A program made the translations under genes and the position numbers. Shown piece by piece: positions 10,214 to 20,376 of a DNA stretch of 59,857 nt. The notes under the pieces are model-generated. The model did no database searches, was not told where the DNA came from, and saw only the letters and a list, made by a program, of their open reading frames with translations. Origin of the DNA: Gammaproteobacteria bacterium (lineage in GTDB: Bacteria > Pseudomonadota > Gammaproteobacteria > WFUO01); contig WFUO01000015.1 of the NCBI GenBank assembly GCA_015484945.1, positions 1 to 59,857 of the forward strand. The letters are read 5' to 3'. Each line of letters starts with the position of its first letter. Positions within the stretch are counted from its first letter, which is position 1.

Positions 10214-10762
10214 TCAGAAGCAGGGCTTCTCGGGCGCATTCTGGAAGCGCTCGATACTGTCAAGGATCTCCTGGCGCGCGGCCTCGGCGTCGTCCCAGCC
10301 CTCGGTTCTGACCCACTTGTTGGGTTCAAGATCCTTGTAGTGCTCGAAGAAGTGCGCGATCTGGTCGAGCAGCATGGCCGGCATGTCGCCGGGCTCGCGT
10401 GCATGACGGTACAGCGTGCACAGCTTGTCGATCGGCACCGCGAGGATCTTCGAATCCGGGCCGGCCTCATCGGTCATGCGCAACATGCCGACCGGCCGGC
10501 AGCGGATCACCGAACCGCTGATCAGCGGCACCGGCGTGGCCACCAGCACATCGACCGGGTCGCCATCCTCGGACAGCGTGTGAGGGATATAACCGTAGTT
10601 GCACGGATAGTGCATGGCGGTGTTCATGAAGCGATCGACGAACATCGCCCCGGTTTCCTTGTCCACCTCGTATTTCACCGGGTCGCTGTGCGAGGGGATC
10701 TCGATGATGACATTGATGTCGTTGGGTACGTCTTTGCCGCTGGAGACTCTGTCAAGGTTCAT
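10214..10762 (-). CDS. ppa: Inorganic pyrophosphatase
   Basis: [44 protein letters not shown]. Confidence 0.95.
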   Translation of the reverse strand: MNLDRVSSGKDVPNDINVIIEIPSHSDPVKYEVDKETGAMFVDRFMNTAMHYPCNYGYIPHTLSEDGDPVDVLVATPVPLISGSVIRCRPVGMLRMTDEAGPDSKILAVPIDKLCTLYRHAREPGDMPAMLLDQIAHFFEHYKDLEPNKWVRTEGWDDAEAARQEILDSIERFQNAPEKPCF

Positions 10763-10885
10763 GGCTCATCCCGTGATGGAAAGACAGCGGGCCGGTGGAT
10801 ACCGGCCCGCAGTGTTCAGGAAGGCGCCATTCTAGCCCAAAATCCCGGCCCCGTCACCGGGGGGGCGTGGGGGATCACGGCCGGT

Positions 10886-12925
<2,040 letters not shown>

Positions 12926-13114
12926 AAGCTACTCCTCCGTGTGAAACGGGTGTTGGAAGCGCCGATCGACTCATGTGTGGTTGCCGGGTGGTCCAAAAGG
13001 CCGGCTTCTGTAATGTGACCTGTTACAGTCCGGTCGTTTTTCCCGCCCGTCATCCCATACGGAATCGAGCTGCGTTTCTTGTTGTTGTGCGCCGGTGCCG
13101 CCGGCGTTGTCTTA

Positions 13115-13306
13115 TTATTCGAACGAGGTTCCCGGGGTCAAGCCGAAAACCTGTTCCAGATCAAACTCCACGATCATTTTATCGACCACCGCCTGGCCGT
13201 GCTCGCGTTGCACCTCGGCCAGGATCAGTCTGACGGCGTTGCGGTTGTAGCCGCCGCCGAGGCTGACCTGTACGGCGATCAGTTCGCGTGCCCTGTCGAT
13301 CGTCAT
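13115..13306 (-). CDS. Conserved-looking small hypothetical protein, 63 aa
   Basis: Intact ORF between hppA and the PFK gene, preceded on its own strand by a GC-rich hairpin. Confidence 0.55.
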   Translation of the reverse strand: MTIDRARELIAVQVSLGGGYNRNAVRLILAEVQREHGQAVVDKMIVEFDLEQVFGLTPGTSFE

Positions 13307-13320
13307 GTTGCGTTTCCCAA

Positions 13321-13353
13321 ACGCACACAGCCCGGTATCGGCCGGGCTGTGTG
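13321..13353. terminator. Strong GC hairpin between the PFK gene and the 63-aa ORF
   Basis: cacacagcccgg...ccgggctgtgtg perfect inverted repeat with short loop; no strong U tract. Confidence 0.5.
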
Positions 13354-13361
13354 ATGTCGTG

Positions 13362-14636
13362 TCAGATGCTGAACTTCTTCAATTTCTTCTTCACCGCGAC
13401 GTTCTTGAGCCGCACGTACTTCGGCAACCCGTTGCGATAGGGCGGATAGTCCTCGCCCTTGATCAGCGGCTCGAGATAGTTGCGGCATTTCTGGGTGATG
13501 CCGAAACCGTCGCGGGTGATGAAATTCTTGGGCATCATCTTCTCGACATTGGCCACTTTTGAAAGCGGCGCCATGCCCACCTTCCACTTGAACGGCTTGT
13601 CGGAGATGCGTTCGACCGTGGGCATGATGGAATTGTGCCCCTTGAGCGCGAACTCGACCGCGGCCTTGCCCATCGCATAGGCCATGTTGACGTCGGTTTT
13701 CGACGCGATGTGGCGCGCGGCGCGCTGCAGGTAGTCGGCCACGGCCCAGTGGTTCTTCAGGCCCAGTTCGCGCTGCACCATGCCGGCGATGACGGTGGCC
13801 GCGCCACCGAGCTGGGCATGGCCGAACGCATCCTTGAGGCCGGTGTCAGCGAGAAACTTGCCGTTCGGCCAGCGCACGCCCTCGGACACGACCACGGTGC
13901 AGTAGCCGTGGCGCTTGACTGTGGCCTCGACCTTGGCAAGGAATTTCTTCTGGTCGAACTGCACTTCCGGAAACAGGATCACGATCGGGATCGGCGTGTC
14001 CTCGGTCGAGGCCAGGCCGCCGGCGGCGGCGATCCAGCCGGCGTGCCGGCCCATGACCTCGACGATGAAGACCTTGGTCGAGGTCTTGGCCATGGACGCC
14101 ACGTCGAAGCTGGCCTCGCGGGTCGAAACCGCGATGTACTTGGCCACCGAACCGAAGCCCGGACAGTTGTCGGTGATCGGGAGGTCGTTATCCACGGTCT
14201 TGGGTACATGGATGGCCTGTACCGGGTAACCCATCTTTTCAGACAGTTGCGAGACCTTGTAGCAGGTGTCGGCCGAATCGCCGCCGCCGTTGTAGAAGAA
14301 GTAACCGATATTGTGCGCCTCGAATACCTCGATCAGGCGTTCGTACTCGCGCTTGTTGGCCTCCAGGCTCTTGAGCTTGAAGCGGCACGAGCCGAAGGCG
14401 CCGGACGGCGTGTGGCGCAATGCCTTGATCGCGGCGGCCGATTCCTTGCTGGTGTCGATCAGGTCCTCGGTCAGAGCGCCAATGATGCCATTGCGCCCGG
14501 CAAAGACCTTGCCGATCTTGTTCTTGTGCTTGCGCGCGGTTTCGATCACACCGCAGGCGGAGGCGTTGATGACGGCGGTCACACCGCCGGACTGGGCATA
14601 GAAGGCGTTTTTCGGAGCGGCTTTCTTGGTGGCCAT
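13362..14636 (-). CDS. pfp: 6-phosphofructokinase, PPi-dependent type
   Basis: MATKKAAPKNAFYAQSGGVTAVINASACGV; GGGDSADTCYKV; PKTVDNDLPITDNCPGFGSVAKY; start re-set to the ATG at 14636. Confidence 0.85.
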   Translation of the reverse strand: MATKKAAPKNAFYAQSGGVTAVINASACGVIETARKHKNKIGKVFAGRNGIIGALTEDLIDTSKESAAAIKALRHTPSGAFGSCRFKLKSLEANKREYERLIEVFEAHNIGYFFYNGGGDSADTCYKVSQLSEKMGYPVQAIHVPKTVDNDLPITDNCPGFGSVAKYIAVSTREASFDVASMAKTSTKVFIVEVMGRHAGWIAAAGGLASTEDTPIPIVILFPEVQFDQKKFLAKVEATVKRHGYCTVVVSEGVRWPNGKFLADTGLKDAFGHAQLGGAATVIAGMVQRELGLKNHWAVADYLQRAARHIASKTDVNMAYAMGKAAVEFALKGHNSIMPTVERISDKPFKWKVGMAPLSKVANVEKMMPKNFITRDGFGITQKCRNYLEPLIKGEDYPPYRNGLPKYVRLKNVAVKKKLKKFSI

Positions 14637-14676
14637 GTGCTTTCCTCTCTCTGGTATCTTGGGAGTTCCTGGTTGT

Positions 14677-15030
14677 CTATGCATCCCCGGTCTCAGACCG
14701 TCTTTCGCGTTCGTAGTCGGCCTGGGCCTGGAGCAGGGAAACGGTACATTCGGCCAGGTCGTCGTATTCCTCGACACCGGTGCCGAACTGCTGGTGAATA
14801 CGGTAGAAGAACTGGCAGCGATAGCGGCGGTCGCCGGTCTTGCAGATGACGAAGTGGCAGTCCTGATCTTCCCAGTACACCACCGGGCACAATGTGACCT
14901 CGCGGTCGGTCGGATGGAGGCGTATTTCGCTCTCTGCCAGTTCGATCTGGCGCGGCTCGCCGTAGCGTTCTTTCAGCGTCGTCTCGATGGTCCAGATTTC
15001 GCTGTCGGAAAAATCGTCGATCTTGTGCAT
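14677..15030 (-). CDS. Hypothetical protein, 117 aa
   Basis: Start re-set to ATG at 15030 (MHKIDDFSDSEIWTIETTLKERYGE...). Confidence 0.65.
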   Translation of the reverse strand: MHKIDDFSDSEIWTIETTLKERYGEPRQIELAESEIRLHPTDREVTLCPVVYWEDQDCHFVICKTGDRRYRCQFFYRIHQQFGTGVEEYDDLAECTVSLLQAQADYERERRSETGDA

Positions 15031-15372
15031 AATGCTTCCGGTTCCGTTGGTGGTTGCACCGGTGCCATGCGCGGGGCTGACAGCATAGCGCAAACCGCGG
15101 GCGCCTGCATGACGTTACATTGACTTGCACGCGCCGAAAAGGGTAGCTTAATTGCTGAACCGCCGACAGGGCTATGCAAAAAAATGTATATGCCCATGAA
15201 ATTTGCTGTTCATTGAGAAGGGTATTGGACATGCGCCGGCACGCAACCGCAGGGTTGGGTGGTTCGTGGCCTGGTGTCAGGCAGGGAAATACAATAAAAC
15301 CGCCTTCAGTTCAATGGGTTGCTGTATGTTGTTCACGATTGCGTCTGGCCGGATACAAGGGAGTTTGGAGGT

Positions 15373-16650
15373 ATGAGAATCGTATTGATCGGCCCGCCCG
15401 GTTGCGATGACTCGTCATGGGCCGACAGGTTGGCCGAAAGGTTCCGGTCGCTGTCGATCTCGGTGCCCGATCTCGTGCGCGAGGCCATCGCCGCCGGTAC
15501 GCCGGCAGGTGAGCAGGCACGCGAGGAGCAGCACGGCAGTGGCAGTGTCAGTGACGAGACCATGGTCGATATCCTGCTCGAACGTATCGAGCGGACAGAT
15601 GCCGGCAACGGTTTCATCCTGCATTCGTGGCCGCGCACGCTGAAACAGGCCGAGCTGCTCGACCACGGCCTGCACAAGGCCGGCAAGCCGCTGCACGGCG
15701 TGATTCAGCTGGAGGTCGATCTCGACATCATGCTGCAACGCGTCACCGGGCGCCGCGTGTGTACGAGCTGCGGTTATGTGCACAATGTGTTCACCAATCC
15801 GCCCAGCATGGATGGCCAGTGCGACATGTGCGGTGGCAATCTCAGGCATCGCGCCGACGATCGTGAAGAAACCTTCGAGACCCGCATGCGGTTCTTTGAA
15901 CAGAACACCATTCCGGTCATCGAATACTACCGTCAGACCGAGCGTCTGCAGCGCGTGCATGTGGTCGGCGATCCCGATCACGTGTTCGGGATCATCGCCG
16001 GTATCGCCAGCGACATGGCCAGTCAGGAACCAAAGGTCGTCGTCACCCAGGTCGAGCCCAAGGTGACCATGCGCGAACTCGAGGCCAAGGTGTTTGGTGG
16101 TCTCGGGCTGGATGATACGGTGCCCGTTGACGACGCCGATGTCCTTGATGCCGGTGACGAGGACATCCTGCCACCGCCCGCCGAGGAAGCCGTTACCCCG
16201 GCGGCAAGCGAAAAACCGGCAACCGCGGCCCGGCAAAGGACCGCCAGGAAGGCCACGGCGAAAAAGACCGCGGCCGCGAAGAAGGCGGTCAAAAAGACCA
16301 CCACAAACAGGAAGCCTGCATCACCGGCCACGAAGAAAAAGGCCGCTGCAGGCAAAAAGAAGACAGCCGGCAAAAAGAAGACAACCGGCAGGGCCACGAA
16401 AAAAACGGCCAAAAAGACGGCTGTGAAAAAGACAGCCAAAAAGACGGCCGTGAAAAAGACAGCGGCGAAAAAGAAGCGCCCGGTCGGCAAAAAGTCCGCA
16501 AAGAAGACGGTGACAAGGAAAGCGGCAGCCAAAAAGGTTGTCAAAAAAGCCGCCGCCAAAAAAACAGCCGTAAAAAAGAAAAAGGCCGCGAAGAAGACCG
16601 CCAAAAAACAGGCCGGCAGGAAAAAGGCCGCTACCAGAAAGAAACGCTGA
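15373..16650 (+). CDS. Adenylate-kinase-like protein with degenerate P-loop and Lys/Ala-rich histone-H1-like C-terminal tail
   Basis: ATG 15373 preceded by ggag; GPPGCDDSSW replaces GxPGxGKGT; zinc-type lid CTSCG...CDMCGG; HRADDREETFETRMRFF; tail of repeated KKTAKK/KKAAAKK. Confidence 0.9.
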   Translation: MRIVLIGPPGCDDSSWADRLAERFRSLSISVPDLVREAIAAGTPAGEQAREEQHGSGSVSDETMVDILLERIERTDAGNGFILHSWPRTLKQAELLDHGLHKAGKPLHGVIQLEVDLDIMLQRVTGRRVCTSCGYVHNVFTNPPSMDGQCDMCGGNLRHRADDREETFETRMRFFEQNTIPVIEYYRQTERLQRVHVVGDPDHVFGIIAGIASDMASQEPKVVVTQVEPKVTMRELEAKVFGGLGLDDTVPVDDADVLDAGDEDILPPPAEEAVTPAASEKPATAARQRTARKATAKKTAAAKKAVKKTTTNRKPASPATKKKAAAGKKKTAGKKKTTGRATKKTAKKTAVKKTAKKTAVKKTAAKKKRPVGKKSAKKTVTRKAAAKKVVKKAAAKKTAVKKKKAAKKTAKKQAGRKKAATRKKR

Positions 16651-16843
16651 CGGTGTTCACAAATCGGGCGCCGCAGTCACAATCGGCCTTTGTCAGACAC
16701 CCCGGATAGCGGTTATATTGTCCCGGCATGGAATAAACCCTGTGGCTGCTGCGTCACCACAAGCATGGCCGGGAAAACCAGGCCGCTCCGGTCATCCGTT
16801 GTCGGAGATGCATCTACAAAACAAATCGAGAGGAGTACTGTCA

Positions 16844-17308
16844 ATGATATCAACGAAGAAATTTTCGCTCATGGCCATCGTCCTGACGGCCGCCCTGGCG
16901 CTCACGGGTTGCAACCAGCAGGCCACCAAGAAGTCCGGTGGTGACGATTTCGGTCCCAAGCACAAGGTCGTGATCCAGGTCAGCACCCGTGACCCCCTGA
17001 CCCAGAAGATCGCCCTCAACAATGCCGCCAACCTGCTCAAGCACTACGGCCCCGACAACGTCAAGATCGAGATCGTCGCCTACGGTCCGGGCCTGAGCCT
17101 GCTCACCAAGAAGAGCAAGAACAGCCTGCGCGTACAGAGCCTGGCCATGTCCGACATCCGCTTCAGCGCCTGCCGCAACACCATGAAGAAGATCATGCGC
17201 AAGAAAGGCAAGATGCCCAAACTGACCCAGGGTGTGAAGATCGTCCCGGCCGGCGTGGCGCGGATTATGGAGTTGCAGGAGAAGGGTTACGCCTACGTCC
17301 GTCCCTGA
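16844..17308 (+). CDS. DsrE-family lipoprotein
   Basis: MISTKKFSLMAIVLTAALALTGCNQQ lipobox; MSDIRFSACRNTMKKI...GVKIVPAGVARIMELQEKGYAYVRP. Confidence 0.8.
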   Translation: MISTKKFSLMAIVLTAALALTGCNQQATKKSGGDDFGPKHKVVIQVSTRDPLTQKIALNNAANLLKHYGPDNVKIEIVAYGPGLSLLTKKSKNSLRVQSLAMSDIRFSACRNTMKKIMRKKGKMPKLTQGVKIVPAGVARIMELQEKGYAYVRP

Positions 17309-17312
17309 CCCG

Positions 17313-17363
17313 TACGGACGGCGTCTGCACATAATCCCAAACGGGGCCTTCGGGCCCCGTTTT
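17313..17363 (+). terminator. Terminator, copy 1 of a 51-bp direct duplication
   Basis: aaacggggccttcgggccccgttttt hairpin plus T tract. Confidence 0.85.
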
Positions 17364-17396
17364 TCGTTTGCGGCATTGATTTCGTATTCAGGGTAT

Positions 17397-17451
17397 TCGC
17401 ATAGAACCCCTTCGGGGTTCATCATGCGCGCCTTACCCTGCGGGTCAAGGC
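17397..17451. repeat. 55-bp double-hairpin element, copy A
   Basis: gaacccc-ttc-ggggttc and accc-tgc-gggt hairpins; 52/55 identity to 31695-31749. Confidence 0.85.
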
Positions 17452-17511
17452 GTCCGCTTTCCTCGCCGGCCTGCGCCTTGCATCCATCCGCCCGTACGGA
17501 TCAGGGTGTGA

Positions 17512-17562
17512 TACGGACGGCGTCTGCACATAATCCCAAACGGGGCCTTCGGGCCCCGTTTT
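17512..17562 (+). terminator. Terminator, copy 2 of the 51-bp direct duplication
   Basis: Identical 51 bp to 17313-17363. Confidence 0.85.
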
Positions 17563-17626
17563 CTTTTGCCGGCAAGGGCCGGCCACTTTGCGCTTTTGTC
17601 TTTCTCCTTTTCTTTTCTCCTGCCGG

Positions 17627-17684
17627 TTGAAATTTCTCTTTTTGTTCTCTAAACTTTCGGAAATGGGAGAACATTTAGAGAACA
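17627..17684 (+). promoter_or_regulatory. lexA-like promoter (TTGAAA-N17-TAAACT) with two inverted GTTC-N7-(G/T)TTC operators
   Basis: GTTCTCTAAACTTTC (17644-17658) and, inverted, GTTCTCTAAATGTTC (complement of 17669-17683); perfect 11-bp IR TGTTCTCTAAA/TTTAGAGAACA. Confidence 0.75.
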
Positions 17685-18292
17685 TACTGTTGTCACCCCG
17701 TCAGCGCGATGCGTGGCGTTTCATTCGCGACTACATCGCCACGCACGGCCACGGGCCGTCGCTGGCCGAGATCGCCGACGGCCTGGGCATCCGCTCGCGC
17801 GGGGTCGTGCACCGCCATGTGCGCGCGCTGGCCGATACCGGGTTGATCGAGCATCTGCCGGGGCGGCACCGGGGCATCCGCTTGTCCGGGGAAGGGGACG
17901 AGACAGGCACCCGTCGTGCGGTGTTGCCGCTGCTGGGACGTATCGCCGCCGGTGCGCCGATCGAGGCCATCCCGGATCAGCAGCAGGTCGATCTTGCCGA
18001 GTTCTTCATGGGGCCGAACCGCTTCGTGCTCCGGGTTCAGGGCGAGTCGATGATCGAGGCCGGTATCCTGCCCGACGACATGGTCGTGGTCGAGCGCCGC
18101 GAGACGGCGCGTGATGGCGACATTGTCGTGGCCCTGATCGATGGCCAGGAGGCCACGCTCAAGCGCCTGCAGCACAACCCCGACGGCAGCGTGACACTGT
18201 TCCCGGCCAACTGCCATATGGCGCCGATGATCTACCCGGCCGAGCGGGTGCAGATACAGGGCGTGGTGGTTGGCCAGATGCGAAGTTACTGA
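17663..18292 (+). CDS. lexA: LexA-family transcriptional repressor / S24 autopeptidase
   Basis: LSPRQRDAWRFIRDYIATHGHGPSLAEIADGLG HTH; cleavage site LLGRIAAGAPIEAI; GESM Ser; ATLKRL Lys. Start could be downstream (CTG/TTG at 17687/17690). Confidence 0.9.
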   Translation: MGEHLENILLSPRQRDAWRFIRDYIATHGHGPSLAEIADGLGIRSRGVVHRHVRALADTGLIEHLPGRHRGIRLSGEGDETGTRRAVLPLLGRIAAGAPIEAIPDQQQVDLAEFFMGPNRFVLRVQGESMIEAGILPDDMVVVERRETARDGDIVVALIDGQEATLKRLQHNPDGSVTLFPANCHMAPMIYPAERVQIQGVVVGQMRSY

Positions 18293-18359
18293 CAAGGCGA
18301 CTGAACCACGGAGATGGGGGGATATGGGGGAGCGAAAGATCATGCATGGTGGTTCGGAG

Positions 18360-18448
18360 CTGATCTGACAGCGCCTGTTTCAGACCTGGCAGGTCAGCGT
18401 ATTGGCCCTGTTTTCGAACCGGGCCTCATGCCTGCCCTGTCAGATCAG
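18360..18448. repeat. 12-bp perfect inverted repeat upstream of the polymerase gene
   Basis: ctgatctgacag (18360-18371) / ctgtcagatcag (18437-18448). Confidence 0.65.
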
Positions 18449-18517
18449 GACTGAACTGGTACGCCTCAGCCGGTTCAATATTCAGGCTGGTTCTGTGTTC
18501 CTGGTGGTTACTGAATC

Positions 18518-19759
18518 ATGATGCAGCTATGCCCGGTTTACTGGCCGCGCGCCATCATACACGTTGACATGAACGCCTTTTTCGCGTCCATCGAGCAGCG
18601 CGACTTTCCCGAGTTGCGCGGCCGCCCGGTGGTGATCACCAACGGTGAGCAGGGAACCTGCATCATCACCTGTTCGTACGAGGCGCGGGCGTTTGGTATT
18701 CACACCGGCATGCGCCTGCGCGAGGCGCGCCGGCGCTGTCATGACCTGGTGCGGCGCCCGGCACGCCCGGCTGTCTATGCGCGGGTATCGACCGCGATCA
18801 TGCGCGCGCTCGAGTGCGTCAGCCCCGATATCGAGGTGTTTTCGGTGGATGAGGCCTTTCTCGATGTGACCCGTTGCCAGCGCCTGCATGGTACCCCGTT
18901 GCGCATGGCGCGCATGGTCAAGCGGCAGGTGTATGAGGCGTCGGGGCTGCTGTGTTCGGTGGGCGTGAGCGGCGACAAGACCACGGCCAAGTTTGCCGCC
19001 AAGCTGGAGAAGCCCGATGGTCTGACGGTGATTCCGCCGTGGGAGGCGCGCGAGCGACTTGCCGGTGAGCCGGTCACGGCGCTGTGCGGTATTGCCGATG
19101 GCATCGCCGCCTTTCTGGCCGAGCACGGGGTGCGCCGCTGTGGCGAGGTCGGCCGCCTGCCGGTGAGTGTGCTGGCGCGGCGTTTCGGCAACCTGGGACG
19201 GCGCATCTGGCTGATGTGTCAGGGCGAGGACCCCGAGGGGCTGCATCCGCAGGCGCCGCCACCGAAATCGGTCGGCCACGGCAAGGTGACGCCGCCGGAT
19301 ACGCGCGACCGCAGGCTGATCCTGGCCTGGTTGCGGCACATGAGCGAGAAGGTCGGCGCGCGTCTGCGCCGTCACGGGCTCGCGGCGCAGGTGTTTCATG
19401 TCGGCGTCAGGACCAGCGCGGGCTGGATCGCCCGCAAGGCGCGCCTGCCCGTGCCCGGCAACCATGGTGGCGATATCTACCGGCTGGCACGAGGCGTGCT
19501 GGACGCGCTGTGGCGGGGCGAGGGCATTGGCCAGGTCCAGGTCACGGCGCTGGATCCACGGCCGGTGGCGCAACAGTGCGAGCTGTTCGGTGCCGGCGGC
19601 ACGGCGGGCGAGGTGGATGCCGCGATGGATCGTGTCAATCGCCGCTTTGGTGACCTGACCCTGGCGCCGGCGCGATTGCTGCAACGTTCTTGCATGCCGG
19701 ACGTTATCGCGCCGGCCTGGAAACCCGATGGCCTGAGGCAAACGATCGATGAGAGATAG
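18518..19759 (+). CDS. Y-family DNA polymerase (DinB/Pol IV type)
   Basis: IIHVDMNAFFASIEQRDFPELRGRPVVI; FSVDEAFLDVT; GVSGDKTTAKFAAKLEKPDGLTVIP. Confidence 0.93.
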   Translation: MMQLCPVYWPRAIIHVDMNAFFASIEQRDFPELRGRPVVITNGEQGTCIITCSYEARAFGIHTGMRLREARRRCHDLVRRPARPAVYARVSTAIMRALECVSPDIEVFSVDEAFLDVTRCQRLHGTPLRMARMVKRQVYEASGLLCSVGVSGDKTTAKFAAKLEKPDGLTVIPPWEARERLAGEPVTALCGIADGIAAFLAEHGVRRCGEVGRLPVSVLARRFGNLGRRIWLMCQGEDPEGLHPQAPPPKSVGHGKVTPPDTRDRRLILAWLRHMSEKVGARLRRHGLAAQVFHVGVRTSAGWIARKARLPVPGNHGGDIYRLARGVLDALWRGEGIGQVQVTALDPRPVAQQCELFGAGGTAGEVDAAMDRVNRRFGDLTLAPARLLQRSCMPDVIAPAWKPDGLRQTIDER

Positions 19760-19873
19760 CGCATACCGGTTGTTTTGCGGCGCATTGGACGCCGGTGGTG
19801 TTTGCCGCCCGCTATCCGGTTCGCCGGGCGGCGGGCCGGTTGCCGTGTTCGGCACGTTCGCAGGAACCTTGCC

Positions 19874-20284
19874 GTGTGCGGTGGCGTGACCTATGAGCAC
19901 AACGGCGAGGTCGTGCGGGTCTATTTTCCCAACCCGTACGCCAAACTGCCGGTACGGCGGCGCGCTGGCGGCAGCAGCCTGTTGAGCTGGGGGCGCCGCA
20001 AGGGCGAGCCCGGACGCCTGCCGCTGGGCGGCTGGGCGCGGCTCGAATCCATCCATGCCGGGCGCTGGGACCGCTGGCAACCACAGCCGGTGCGGTTGTG
20101 TGTCAGCAGTTTCATGGAAAAGGACATTCATGGCGTCAGCCACTGGTTCGATCTGACGCGTGGTCAGTGGATACAGGGGCTGGTGGCGCGCGAGGGTGAC
20201 GAGATGCGGGTCTATGTGGTCACCATCGTGCCCGAGATGGACGATGCCATTCATGAACGCTGGCCGCGCATCGTGACGGTATGA
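19874..20284 (+). CDS. SRAP-like (YedK/HMCES-related) protein, GTG start giving Cys2
   Basis: GTG at 19874 with aggaa upstream gives MCGGVTYEH...; GRRKGEPGRLPLGGWARLESIHAGRW; VYVVTIVPEMDDAIHERWPRIV. Confidence 0.75.
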   Translation: MCGGVTYEHNGEVVRVYFPNPYAKLPVRRRAGGSSLLSWGRRKGEPGRLPLGGWARLESIHAGRWDRWQPQPVRLCVSSFMEKDIHGVSHWFDLTRGQWIQGLVAREGDEMRVYVVTIVPEMDDAIHERWPRIVTV

Positions 20285-20376
20285 GTGCAGGGACAAGAGG
20301 CAGGATACAAGAGGGGCGCCGCGATGCGGCAACGTTTTTGTCTTTCCGCCCGAGTCTTTTATCTTGTCACCGCTTT

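Noticed and set aside
16200-16650. DNA-level tandem repeat / CRISPR-like array
   Set aside because: The periodicity comes from Lys/Ala codons of the H1-like tail; units are irregular and in frame.
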